Origin: a virus
DNA length: 33,758 bases
IMG/VR virus record: IMGVR_UViG_3300045253_000076
Coordinates: 1-33,758 of that record
Direction: 5' to 3' (one strand)
The position numbers and the translations under genes are program-made. Shown here in pieces: positions 12,853 through 20,616 of the stretch; position 1 is the stretch's first letter; each line of letters opens with the position of its first letter. The notes below the pieces were generated by a model, which ran no database searches, was not told where the DNA came from, and saw nothing but the letters and a program-made list of their open reading frames with translations.

Positions 12853-13208
12853 TTCACCTCCTGTAGCTTCAGCCAGAGCAGGGCTAGAGCTTCGGCCATG
12901 GTGGGGGCTTCTAGCGGGTTAAAAGAGAGTGGACTTCGGCACCATGCCGTATAACGCCCTCGCCAGTGCCTTACTTCTACCTCGTCCAACTGGTCGGCTA
13001 TCTCCTGAGCTGTGGGGGCGGCAACCCAATCTGTGCCCGGCTCTCCTAAGTCTCGATAATCGCCGGTATCGACAGCGGCTACGGGTTTGCCTTGCCATAG
13101 CCACGGTTGGCCATCACGAAGGTCGCTCCACATAAAAGTAGTCCGCGACAGAAACCCCGCTGCATTGAGCTTCTTGGCGGTTTCGAGGGTGACTACGTTA
13201 TTTTCCAT
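12849..13208 (-). CDS. hypothetical protein, 119 aa, intact paralogue of the remnant at 692-937
   Basis: Starts M-E-N-N-V-V-T-L-E-T-A-K-K-L at ATG 13208, within the end of the upstream gene. It has a Trp-rich middle (F-M-W-S-D-L-R, Q-P-W-L-W-Q-G-K-P-V-A), then A-A-P-T-A-Q-E-I-A-D-Q-L and a final segment ending L-W-L-K-L-Q-E-V. This resembles small proteins common in uncultured phages and plasmids that end with an A-P-T-x-A-E-A-L module, but no function is known to me. A truncated relative lies at the left end of the window. Confidence 0.65.
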   Translation of the reverse strand: MENNVVTLETAKKLNAAGFLSRTTFMWSDLRDGQPWLWQGKPVAAVDTGDYRDLGEPGTDWVAAPTAQEIADQLDEVEVRHWRGRYTAWCRSPLSFNPLEAPTMAEALALLWLKLQEVK

Positions 13209-13389
13209 GTTGGGCGGTGGTTAGGTCGTGTAGGCGTTGCTCACCGTACTTGGTGATAGCGTTTCGAAGTGTGCCCCTCGCGTCATACTTACGGGCGAAG
13301 TTTGTGTTAGTGAGTCGCTTGCCATTTACAGTAGGGAAGAATAATACTCGTGTGCCCTTAATCTTGCGCTCAATCCTGTAGTCGTTCAT
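13198..13389 (-). CDS. small basic protein, 63 aa, possibly DNA-binding
   Basis: ATG 13389 overlaps the upstream TAA by one base (TAATG). The beta-rich start (Y-R-I-E-R-K-I-K-G-T-R-V-L-F-F-P-T-V-N-G-K-R-L) recalls the three-stranded N-terminal arm of phage integrases or AP2-like domains, followed by a basic helix (A-R-G-T-L-R-N-A-I-T-K-Y-G). It is far too short for a recombinase. Nucleic-acid binding is an inference from charge and layout. Confidence 0.6.
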   Translation of the reverse strand: MNDYRIERKIKGTRVLFFPTVNGKRLTNTNFARKYDARGTLRNAITKYGEQRLHDLTTAQHGK

Positions 13390-13676
13390 TAGCGCACCAT
13401 CCAGGTTGACACCATGTGGTTGAGGTACTTGAGGATTGCGCCGTTGCTGCTCTGTGCCACGTTGTTGCTCAAGAAGCTGTAGTCGTTAACTTCGCTGGTC
13501 TCTAAGCGCTCGCGCCATTGCTCAAGGGTCTTTTCGGTGTGGTCGTAGTAGTCACAACCGCGACTGTCCATGATCTCGGTAGCTATTGCTAATCCGCTCT
13601 TGTCGCAGTCGTCGCACTTCTCAGCGTACTCGTCGTAGTTTAAGTGCTTGCAGTTGGTTGTTGCTGTGTTGTTCAT
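13389..13676 (-). CDS. cysteine-containing hypothetical protein, 95 aa
   Basis: First gene of a four-gene - strand operon. ATG 13676 follows the leader AATAAACAAGGCGAAGTC, nearly the same as that before the gene at 9859-9975. Its N-terminal 45 residues have C-K-H-L, then C-D-D-C, then R-G-C, so a zinc site is possible. The C-terminal half is helical (E-Q-W-R-E-R-L-E-T). No family recognised. Confidence 0.6.
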   Translation of the reverse strand: MNNTATTNCKHLNYDEYAEKCDDCDKSGLAIATEIMDSRGCDYYDHTEKTLEQWRERLETSEVNDYSFLSNNVAQSSNGAILKYLNHMVSTWMVR

Positions 13677-13706
13677 TTGGACTTCGCCTTGTTTATTACA
13701 CTCTCA

Positions 13707-13725
13707 TGTTAACACAGTGGTAACA
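13707..13725. promoter_or_regulatory. 19-bp palindromic operator candidate at the four-gene operon promoter
   Basis: TGTTAACACAGTGGTAACA has matching arms TGTTA-x-CAC and GTG-x-TAACA. On the - strand it overlaps TTACCA (-35-like), which stands 17 bases from TGTAAT (-10-like), just before the operon start at 13676. Binding here would block transcription. Confidence 0.5.
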
Positions 13726-13742
13726 TAATGGTAGGGTTTTAT

Positions 13743-14405
13743 TTATGCACAGAGTTTCTCGATAGCATCACTGAACAAATAGCACACAAACAGACTGGGT
13801 ATTTCCTGCCGCTTAATGACCGACTGGATGAACCGTTGCCTATCCGCGTCATGGCAGACCCATACCACCAGCGGGAAGGTTGGTTCATCCCACTGATTAA
13901 ACGCTCGCACGTAGCGCCGCATCTTGGTCGATAGCTGAGACTTGTACTCCGATCCATGATCTACTTCCCCAAACGTCTGATAAACGCCTGAAGCAGTCTT
14001 CAGCCTTACAAAGAAGTCGGGCTTCAGCTCCATGTGACCTACACTGATGTGACACCAGGGCTCACCATCGAAGGCTAGAACCTCAGCATCGGACTCAAAC
14101 AAGCGAACATGAATCTCTGTGATGTCGAGAGTGTGGAAGTTCGGCCCACGAGTCTTGGACGTAGGCAGTTGGTAGATGTACTCACCCGAGCCACCACCGT
14201 AGCCGCCACGAGCCCGCGTGAGACGGCTCAGGAGGCCCAACTCGACCAGACGGGCCAAGGTCCGGTGACAGCGCACCACGCGGCCCCTGGGCGTCCCGTC
14301 CACGAAGTGCAGCCGGAGGAGCTGGGAGGCGGTGACCTGGCGATAGCGGGTGACCGTGGACAGAACAGCGGAGGCCCGAGGGGAGAGTCTGAGAGGATGA
14401 GTCAT
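13743..14405 (-). CDS. replication-relaxation family protein (plasmid/ICE-type)
   Basis: 220 residues from ATG 14405 (a TTG at 14441 would add 12). The N-terminal winged helix (about 6-65: S-P-R-A-S-A-V-L-S-T-V, V-T-A-S-Q-L-L-R-L-H-F, R-T-L-A-R-L-V-E-L-G-L-L) is followed by a Gly-rich wing. A C-terminal domain carries L-K-P-D-F-F-V-R-L, then F-G-E-V-D-H-G-S-E and K-M-R-R-Y-V-R-A-F, resembling a PD-(D/E)xK nuclease core. Replication-relaxation proteins are typical of actinobacterial plasmids and integrative elements and are often found with TraG-like ATPases, one of which is present at 3247-4824. No ribosome site is obvious at the start. Confidence 0.75.
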   Translation of the reverse strand: MTHPLRLSPRASAVLSTVTRYRQVTASQLLRLHFVDGTPRGRVVRCHRTLARLVELGLLSRLTRARGGYGGGSGEYIYQLPTSKTRGPNFHTLDITEIHVRLFESDAEVLAFDGEPWCHISVGHMELKPDFFVRLKTASGVYQTFGEVDHGSEYKSQLSTKMRRYVRAFNQWDEPTFPLVVWVCHDADRQRFIQSVIKRQEIPSLFVCYLFSDAIEKLCA

Positions 14406-14468
14406 ATCAGCACAAGCCCGCCAGCCCGCGCCGGCACCCAACTACCAGGTCAAACGAGCCCACCAGGG

Positions 14469-14509
14469 GTTGACCGACGTCAACACCCAAAGCAACCGCG
14501 ACGTCAACA
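14469..14509. repeat. palindrome plus 11-bp direct repeat upstream of the replication-relaxation gene
   Basis: GTTGAC-CGAC-GTCAAC (14469-14484) is a 6-bp inverted repeat. CGACGTCAACA occurs at 14475-14485 and again at 14499-14509, exactly 24 bp apart. The cluster lies in the 260-bp gap between the replication-relaxation gene and terS and is a natural place for an operator or a nick/origin site. A further ATGGT-A-ACCAT dyad lies at 14548-14558, and a TATAAT at 14573-14578. Confidence 0.4.
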
Positions 14510-14649
14510 GGTAGATACATACCAACACTGTATCTCAATAAGTCAAGATGGTAACCATTAGCATCACTCATTTATAATGGTACGCATACGGGTGAACGGG
14601 GGATAAGAGGTAAGTTCAACTCTGCCGAAGGCGATGGTCTTTGGTCTTT

Positions 14650-14658
14650 TGTTATAGT
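14650..14658 (+). promoter_or_regulatory. extended -10 promoter, predicted leaderless terS transcript
   Basis: TG-T-TATAGT ends seven bases before ATG 14665, so the predicted transcript starts at or next to the A of the start codon. No usable ribosome site fits between them: AGAGG lies one base from ATG. Confidence 0.4.
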
Positions 14659-14664
14659 AGAGGC

Positions 14665-15060
14665 ATGAAGACCCAAACGAAGCTCACTAGAAAGCAACAA
14701 GCGTTCGTACAGCACTTACTAGATAATCCCAAGGATAGCGGTACTAAGGCAGTACTAGCCACCTACAACACTAAAAGTGAGAATACTGCCGCCGTCCAGG
14801 CTCATGACAACCTAAGTAATCCCAAGATCCTTGCAATCCTTGGTAACGCAGCAGAAGCCGCTCAGAACCGTATAGTTGAGCTCATGCACCAGGATAAGGA
14901 TAAGCGACTGAGCTTCGATGCATCACGAGACGTGCTGGATAGAACGTTCGGCAAGGCCACACAACGCATTGAGAGCACGTCAACCAGCGTCGGTATCACT
15001 ATTGACTTAACCGGTATGTCATTAGATAACCATGATAATAATGGTACTGATGTGGTGTAA
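14665..15060 (+). CDS. terminase small subunit (TerS-like)
   Basis: 131 residues from ATG 14665 (a TTG at 14641 would add eight). The N-terminal region L-T-R-K-Q-Q-A-F-V-Q-H-L-L, then A-V-L-A-T-Y-N-T-K-S and A-H-D-N-L-S-N-P-K-I-L, is the helix-turn-helix pattern of small terminases (KxxxFVxxYL...A..AGY....A...LL.....V). Helical oligomerisation segments follow, then an acidic Asn/Asp-rich tail. It would recognise phage DNA for packaging and activate TerL. First gene of the rightward virion module. Confidence 0.75.
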   Translation: MKTQTKLTRKQQAFVQHLLDNPKDSGTKAVLATYNTKSENTAAVQAHDNLSNPKILAILGNAAEAAQNRIVELMHQDKDKRLSFDASRDVLDRTFGKATQRIESTSTSVGITIDLTGMSLDNHDNNGTDVV

Positions 15061-15106
15061 TGGCTTAGCATAGGCATTCAGTGGGTCGCCTAATGAACAT
15101 TGTACG

Positions 15107-15131
15107 ACATGGGTGTGTAGGTAGCCCATGT
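15107..15131 (+). repeat. hairpin after terS
   Basis: Perfect 7-bp stem ACATGGG/CCCATGT with an 11-base loop, followed by CCTCC/GGAGG at 15134-15154. No T-tract follows, so this is more likely a structured intergenic RNA than a strong terminator. The 400-bp gap between terS and the next + gene also carries two copies of GTTGATACCAGC (15363-15374 and 15432-15443) and a TTGACA at 15343-15348. Confidence 0.4.
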
Positions 15132-15144
15132 ATGCCTCCCACAG

Positions 15145-15378
15145 TCAAGGAGGGGGACCATCACCCACCACACACACCAGCGATTGACACCCACCCCGGT
15201 CGATCTTGGGCTTGGAAGCTACTCCGTACTTCTCTGTATATATGAGATTAGCGTAGCGTCTAGCCATCTGGGTGATCTCCCATCCTGGACAAAAGCTCAA
15301 GCATGTTCCACACTGACAGCAACACAAAGCTCTCAAAACCAAATTGACAACATAATCGTGCGTTGATACCAGCTGCAA
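15145..15378 (-). CDS. doubtful cysteine-rich ORF, 77 aa
   Basis: An open - strand frame with a TTG start and no ribosome site. The peptide has C-C-C-Q-C-G-T-C and later F-C-P-G-W-E-I-T-Q-M-A-R-R-Y-A-N-L-I-Y, a composition that looks protein-like. It stands alone, against the late genes, and could be a decayed fragment. Kept only because the 400-bp gap holds nothing else. Confidence 0.22.
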   Translation of the reverse strand: MQLVSTHDYVVNLVLRALCCCQCGTCLSFCPGWEITQMARRYANLIYTEKYGVASKPKIDRGGCQSLVCVVGDGPPP

Positions 15379-15460
15379 GGCCGTGGCCGTTTGGGAGTAC
15401 TCGGTCGGATTGCCCTAACAATTCCTTTGCAGTTGATACCAGCGCACACGAGGGAAACCC

Positions 15461-16249
15461 ATGCCGTTCTCAGACGAACAGAAAAAAGCTGCCTCCGATA
15501 GAATGAAGGCTTATCACGCTGCTAAAAAGGAAGCTCACCCCGAACCAGCCCCCCTGGGCACTTCCCAGAGTTCCTCTCCAGACTACGGGGATTTACTGGC
15601 GCTAGTAAAAGAACTCAAGACCGAGATCGACACCTTAAAAGCCGCCCCCCTTGCCCCCAAAGAAGCCCCTCTACCCCCCCAGCAGCAGACGCCTCAGGTC
15701 AACCGACAGGGTGGGCTCACAGGGACCTTCGAGAAGTACGTCCTTGATCCCAACTACTACTCCGACCCCACCCCCCGCTTAGCGGAACACCCGAAGCTTC
15801 AACGCTTCGCCTTCCCCATCAACTATGAGCTGGAATGGAAGGTGACTGACACATTCTACGAGACCGTAGATGGAGTGAGGACCAGGGAACCCCGCTTCAC
15901 GGTTGAGTTGAACCGCGTCATGTTGGATGAGGAATCCGGCGAGGACACCGGTGGTCGCTACACCATCCGGTCGTTTGTCTTCCATGAGGACCCTCAGGCC
16001 GCCCTCGTCGTCGCCCGGGAACAAGGGGTGGATGTCTCTAGTATGGGGGAGCGAGAGTTCCTGGATGAAATGAGATATTTGCGAGTGCTGTCCTGGTTAT
16101 TGGAAGCCTTCTACCCTCCGAAACGAGATGCTGAGAAGAAGAATAAAAAGGAGATGGCGATTAACGGCAAGATCGTGCAGTACTTCGAGGTGTCTTCTCC
16201 TAACGGTTCGGCCATTCCGTTCAAGGACCTGGACGGCTCCAAGGTCTAA
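15461..16249 (+). CDS. hypothetical protein between the terminase genes, 262 aa
   Basis: ATG 15461 follows GAGGG at about six bases. The first 25 residues (S-D-E-Q-K-K-A-A-S-D-R-M-K-A-Y) are a basic helix that resembles the start of the HNH protein at 22872 (T-P-E-Q-K-R-I-A-A-D-K-M-R-A-Y). A Pro/Gln-rich linker (about 65-90) leads to an alpha/beta domain of about 170 residues. The position suggests a packaging or head-completion role. The stop overlaps the next start (TAATG). Family not recognised. Confidence 0.7.
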   Translation: MPFSDEQKKAASDRMKAYHAAKKEAHPEPAPLGTSQSSSPDYGDLLALVKELKTEIDTLKAAPLAPKEAPLPPQQQTPQVNRQGGLTGTFEKYVLDPNYYSDPTPRLAEHPKLQRFAFPINYELEWKVTDTFYETVDGVRTREPRFTVELNRVMLDEESGEDTGGRYTIRSFVFHEDPQAALVVAREQGVDVSSMGEREFLDEMRYLRVLSWLLEAFYPPKRDAEKKNKKEMAINGKIVQYFEVSSPNGSAIPFKDLDGSKV

Positions 16250-16410
16250 TGGCCAAGTTCACTCACAAGATGTTGCATATCACCATCGATTCTGCCAATG
16301 CGTGGGCCATGCTGACTGCGGCGATGGATGAGGGCTGGGAGATTAAGTGGAGCGACTACGCTAACAAGCAGTGGCACTTCCTGTTGATGCATGATGCCAG
16401 TAACCTATAA
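16249..16410 (+). CDS. small protein overlapping the start of terL, 53 aa
   Basis: ATG 16249 shares a base with the upstream TAA, and the frame stays open to TAA 16408-16410, 20 bases into the terminase gene. The peptide reads like a small beta-alpha-beta protein (H-K-M-L-H-I-T-I-D, A-W-A-M-L-T-A-A-M-D-E-G-W-E-I-K-W, K-Q-W-H-F-L-L-M). This is the pattern of a compact domain, not random translation. It probably couples translation to TerL, which lacks its own clear ribosome site. Confidence 0.65.
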   Translation: MAKFTHKMLHITIDSANAWAMLTAAMDEGWEIKWSDYANKQWHFLLMHDASNL

Positions 16411-17749
16411 ACCTCACCGGAAGCAGATAGCTGCCCATCTAGCCGTCCTCACCCAGGGCTATAAGCGCGGCGTTCTGTTGATGGGGCGGCAGTCCGGTAA
16501 GACGTATTTTGCTACTCAGCACTCGTGGCTGGCGGCCACGATCTCTCAGGGCCGGTATTTCGTGGTCTTTAAGACCTACAAGCAAGCTCACGAGGTGGTT
16601 TGGCGGCAGTACGTACCCCTCATCCCCAAAGAACTGATCTACAAGAAGAATGAGCAGGATCTGATTATTGAACTGCACTACGTCAACGGCCCCGTTATTC
16701 TGCCCGATGGTACCAGAATCGAGGTTGAACACGACCAGTCCAAGCCCCGGTCCACGATTCAGCTCTTAGGAAGTGACCAGGCTGATTCTCACCGTGGGTT
16801 CAAGGGTAACGGCATGATCTTTGACGAGTACGCCGACCAAGACCCCAACAACTGGGATGCGGTTTACAAGCACTTCTTCACCACCACCAACGGTTGGGCC
16901 ATCTTCATGGGTACCCCGAGGGGTTACAACCACTTCTACGATCTGATCCAGTTCGCCCAGGAGGATGACCGCTGGTTCTTCATCAAGGCGACTTGGCGGG
17001 ATTCCCCCTACGTGTCTAAGGAGTTCATCGCCGAAGAACGCAAGGAAGCCGAGAAGACTGGCAAGCTTAGTACCTTCCTGCAAGAAGTTGAGCTTGAATT
17101 TAGGGCGGTTCAGGGGGCGGTTTACCCGCAGTTCGACCGCGATATTCACGTAGTCAAACCGAGCGAGGTTCCCTCGTTAAAGGACCTGACCATCTATGCG
17201 GGAATCGACTTCGGCTACCACACCACCGCCTGTCTTTTCGTCGGCATTGACCATGACCAGAACTGGTGGGTGTTCGATGAGGTTTATGGCCGGGAAGAAA
17301 TCCTCCAAGATTTGATGCCCCGTATCTGGGAGAAGTTAGGAGATCAGCGGATGGTCTTAATGGTGGGGGATTCCCAGGCCAAAGACGCGATTGAGACCAT
17401 GGTGGTGAAGGGTTTTCCGATTGTCCCCGTGGTAAAGCGGTCCGACTCCATCATCCACGGTATCGATCTTTTAAGAGGGATGCTACGCCCCCGGATTCAG
17501 TTGATTGGCGATCCTAAGCCGACCCTGTTCTTCAGTTCGGTGTGTAAGAACGTCATCCAAGAGATGGAAGCCTACAAGTACCCCGAGGACAAGCCCGAGC
17601 GCAACCCCTCGGAACTGCCCCAGAAGGAAGATGACCACGGACCCGATGCACTGAGATACTTGAAACTCCACCTGAAATATGGTCTCGAGAAGGATGACAA
17701 CCTACCTAAGTCTTCGATGGTGAAACAACTGAACGAATATGGGTTATAG
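16391..17749 (+). CDS. terL: terminase large subunit (TerL)
   Basis: 452 residues. The N-terminal ATPase has Walker A G-R-Q-S-G-K-T at 32-38 and Walker B M-I-F-D-E at 142-146 (Glu146 likely catalytic), with the coupling motif F-M-G-T-P near 172-176. The C-terminal RNase H-like nuclease has G-I-D-F-G at 271-275 (Asp273), V-G-D-S at 325-328 (Asp327) and D-D-H-G-P-D-A-L-R-Y at 414-423 (Asp419). It cuts and pumps phage DNA into the head through the portal. Two ATG codons stand in tandem at 16391 and 16394; the first is taken. Confidence 0.95.
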   Translation: MMPVTYKPHRKQIAAHLAVLTQGYKRGVLLMGRQSGKTYFATQHSWLAATISQGRYFVVFKTYKQAHEVVWRQYVPLIPKELIYKKNEQDLIIELHYVNGPVILPDGTRIEVEHDQSKPRSTIQLLGSDQADSHRGFKGNGMIFDEYADQDPNNWDAVYKHFFTTTNGWAIFMGTPRGYNHFYDLIQFAQEDDRWFFIKATWRDSPYVSKEFIAEERKEAEKTGKLSTFLQEVELEFRAVQGAVYPQFDRDIHVVKPSEVPSLKDLTIYAGIDFGYHTTACLFVGIDHDQNWWVFDEVYGREEILQDLMPRIWEKLGDQRMVLMVGDSQAKDAIETMVVKGFPIVPVVKRSDSIIHGIDLLRGMLRPRIQLIGDPKPTLFFSSVCKNVIQEMEAYKYPEDKPERNPSELPQKEDDHGPDALRYLKLHLKYGLEKDDNLPKSSMVKQLNEYGL

Positions 17750-17775
17750 TTAGCTCAACAAGGAAACACCCAAAA

Positions 17776-19962
17776 ATGGCCACAAAAGCCCCCGAAATGG
17801 AAACAAAAGCTCCCGATTCTCAAGTAAAGTCGCAGTTCGAGGTCCCTTTTAAGAGCGACTACGTGTCAGATTGGGACGTTCACCGCAAGTTTATCCAGAC
17901 CCTCGACCCCCTAGAAGCCATGTTAATCGGCCAAGTCTACGATTCGGTGTCGGGTTCCATCGATGGAGCCAAGATCACTGACTCCTACACGGCCACGCTG
18001 GCGATTGAACGAGCAGCTCGGGTTATGGGCAAGCTACCCACGGGCGTAACCGAGGCCACTAAGGCCGATCAGGGCAAGGCCGCCTTCATGGACATCCTCC
18101 GGCAGAAGTGGATTTACCCCAACGCCAACTCGCAACTCCCCTTTGAGCAGAAGATGGAACTGGTCCAGCTCTACTCCGATGTCTACGGGTATATGCCAGT
18201 CTTCCGCGACTGGAACGTGGCTCCCAACGGCTATATCGGGCCGGACTGCTGGTTGTGGAACCCTCGAAACCTGGTCTTCCAGCAAGGCAAGACGTTCTTC
18301 AACGATATGGAGTACGTCACCGCTCTAACGTGGGTGAGTAAGAAGTTCATCGAGGACCTGATTGAAGACCAGACCGAGGGTGACGATGGCGACGAGAACA
18401 AGGAGAACAAGGAGAACGTGGGGGGCTGGGACCTGGCTGCCTTACAGGAACTTCTCAGTGTGGCCGACCACCCCACCGGCCCCGATGGTGAGAAGGACAC
18501 CCAAGTAGCTCGTAGCCGTACCCCCATGGGCGTGAAGAAGGGTATTTGTCTGGCTACCAGATACGAGGCCGGAGAGGACGGCCACTGGGTCACCTTTGCC
18601 CCCGACCACGGCTACTGCCAGGTGCGCGACATTGAGAACCCCCATAAAAACGGCAAGATTCCCTTCCGGATTAAATACTCTCAGGAACTTTTCGATTCCG
18701 TCTATGGGCTGGGAGACTTTGCTCGCTCCAAACCCCTCCAGTTTGCGGCTGACGGGTTGACCAACTTCTACTTTAAGGGCATTAAGATGAACTTGATTCC
18801 CCCGATAGTGGTCAACGCCAACGGCGTCTTAAAACACACCATCGACTACCGCGAGGGGTCGGTGATGATGGAAACCATCCCCAACTCGGTTAGGCGACTA
18901 GAGACTTCATCGGCTGGACTCGCTACCTACCAGGCGGCCAAGACCGCTCTGACGGGCTCTCTGTTGTCCTTATGGGGGTCACAGAACGCCGCCGCCCCGT
19001 CTTCGGAAACGCTTAACCCCTCTCAGGGCAAGACCCCGGCGGCTATATCGCTTTACTCCGATAAGGAAGCCGACCGCGACGGCAGGGCTCGAAAGCGGAT
19101 GGAGAACCTGATTCAGGAGTTGACCAACGACTTCTATGAACTGATCGTCAATATTGGCACCGAGACCATCCCGATTGACCTGTTCGCGGCCGACCTCCAA
19201 CAGATCGAGGACGCTGGGTTTACCGATGTCGGGCAACTATTTAAGGGCTTCAAGCCCAACGCCACCTTTACCGGGGGACAACTGGAGATTAACCCCGAGA
19301 CTCTAAGGGACATCGAGTTCACCTTCCGTATCGAGTGGGGCTCCACGGCGGTCATTAATAAACAACAACAACTCCAGCAGCTACAGGACATGTGGGGCGA
19401 CCTGGCTAAGTTTGCCAACCTTTTCCAGGAAGACCCCTCGATTCAGATCAACTTCGCTCCCATGCTCAAGATGCGCGGTGAACTGGCCGATGTCCCCGGG
19501 GCGGATAAGTTCGTCACCATCAAGACCCCGGCTCAGGTCCAGATGGAGCAGCAGCAGGCTCAACAGGTCCAGAACATGAAGAACCCGGTCATGATGCCCA
19601 ACGGCACCGTCCGTGAGTTCATCGACCTAGCCAAGATTTACACCGCTCCGACCACACCCGATGATGTGAAGAACGAAATCCTGGTGATGATCGGCCTCCA
19701 ACCGAGTAAGATGCCCAGCCCCTCAGCGACGACTCAGGCCGCTCAACACTCTCAGATCGTCAACGATGCGGCCTCTACCGACCTAGCCCAGAAGCAACAC
19801 CAGCTGGAGGTTCACAAGCACCTCCTAGCCGTAGCCCAGGGAGCCGACCAGGCCGCTCAAGCCAACCAACCCGAAGCCGCTCCGGAGGCTCAGTTCTCAG
19901 GGGGAGGAGCCTACAACGACCCAGTAGTAGCCGGAGCGGCTGACCATATTAGTAAATTGTAA
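17776..19962 (+). CDS. portal protein
   Basis: 728 residues, directly after TerL and before scaffold and capsid genes, the canonical slot of the portal. AAGGAAA precedes ATG 17776. The N-terminal half has a predicted wing and clip region with W-N-P-R-N-L-V-F-Q-Q and an acidic insert near 195-215 (E-G-D-D-G-D-E-N-K-E-N). The middle has helical stem-like segments, and the C-terminus is Gln/Ala-rich and probably disordered. The length suggests a large portal of the P22 or similar short-tailed type rather than the 400-500 residues of HK97 portals. Assignment rests on context and overall pattern. Confidence 0.82.
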   Translation: MATKAPEMETKAPDSQVKSQFEVPFKSDYVSDWDVHRKFIQTLDPLEAMLIGQVYDSVSGSIDGAKITDSYTATLAIERAARVMGKLPTGVTEATKADQGKAAFMDILRQKWIYPNANSQLPFEQKMELVQLYSDVYGYMPVFRDWNVAPNGYIGPDCWLWNPRNLVFQQGKTFFNDMEYVTALTWVSKKFIEDLIEDQTEGDDGDENKENKENVGGWDLAALQELLSVADHPTGPDGEKDTQVARSRTPMGVKKGICLATRYEAGEDGHWVTFAPDHGYCQVRDIENPHKNGKIPFRIKYSQELFDSVYGLGDFARSKPLQFAADGLTNFYFKGIKMNLIPPIVVNANGVLKHTIDYREGSVMMETIPNSVRRLETSSAGLATYQAAKTALTGSLLSLWGSQNAAAPSSETLNPSQGKTPAAISLYSDKEADRDGRARKRMENLIQELTNDFYELIVNIGTETIPIDLFAADLQQIEDAGFTDVGQLFKGFKPNATFTGGQLEINPETLRDIEFTFRIEWGSTAVINKQQQLQQLQDMWGDLAKFANLFQEDPSIQINFAPMLKMRGELADVPGADKFVTIKTPAQVQMEQQQAQQVQNMKNPVMMPNGTVREFIDLAKIYTAPTTPDDVKNEILVMIGLQPSKMPSPSATTQAAQHSQIVNDAASTDLAQKQHQLEVHKHLLAVAQGADQAAQANQPEAAPEAQFSGGGAYNDPVVAGAADHISKL

Positions 19963-19971
19963 GGAGACTAG

Positions 19972-20310
19972 ATGGGACCAACCAACGGGATAATTGGAGA
20001 TGCCGAGTACGGGACTGAACTACCAGTAATGGAGTTGCCCGAGCAGGACTTGACCGAGGAGAAGAACGCCGCCAAGTTCTCCCGCACTAAGGAGTTCGCC
20101 AAACTCAAGGGCAAAGTCACGGCCCGGATTGCCTACTACCAACAGTGTCTGCCCGATGGTCGATCGATGCTAGAAAAGGACTACAACTTCGAGCAGCTCG
20201 GTATGAACTGGGCCGTAGCTAACGCCGTTATCGCGGAACTTGTCAACCTTATCTCTGAGTACGAGACAGCTAACGAGGTCGTTAAAGCCGATGCCCAAAG
20301 ACGAGCTTAA
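19972..20310 (+). CDS. hypothetical virion-module protein, 112 aa
   Basis: AAGGAGA lies four bases before ATG 19972, nine bases after the portal stop. The protein is helical and charged: L-P-E-Q-D-L-T-E-E-K, then F-A-K-L-K-G-K-V-T-A-R-I-A-Y-Y-Q-Q, then an Ala/Val-rich helix. It may be a head-assembly factor by position. No family recognised. Confidence 0.7.
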   Translation: MGPTNGIIGDAEYGTELPVMELPEQDLTEEKNAAKFSRTKEFAKLKGKVTARIAYYQQCLPDGRSMLEKDYNFEQLGMNWAVANAVIAELVNLISEYETANEVVKADAQRRA

Positions 20311-20527
20311 TTACGAAGAACTAGGCATCGCCCCGCCTACCAGCGTGGCTCACGGGGAGGACGTACGGGACCGGCTCGAGAAGCTGACTCCCAAGAATTG
20401 GCGCATGGAAGGCAACCAATTAATCGCTGATACCGCCATGGGCGAGTTGGTGCAGTTTGTCTCGACCGATTACATACTTCTCGGAACAGATGAGGCCGGG
20501 TTGCCAATACTTAAGAAGATTGTATAG
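20291..20527 (+). CDS. hypothetical protein, 78 aa
   Basis: ATG 20291 lies within the last 20 bases of the upstream gene; an earlier in-frame start at 20240 would overlap it by 71 bases and has no ribosome site. The acidic helical start (P-K-D-E-L-N-Y-E-E-L-G-I) is followed by a beta-rich end (L-V-Q-F-V-S-T-D-Y-I-L-L-G-T-D). No family recognised. Confidence 0.6.
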   Translation: MPKDELNYEELGIAPPTSVAHGEDVRDRLEKLTPKNWRMEGNQLIADTAMGELVQFVSTDYILLGTDEAGLPILKKIV

Positions 20528-20616
20528 TTGAACTAAGCGCCGCCCGAAGCTTTACGTGGGCAGGAAACCAATAATGATGCCTCCCGGTCAAAATCGCGGG
20601 AAGAAAGAAGGATAGA

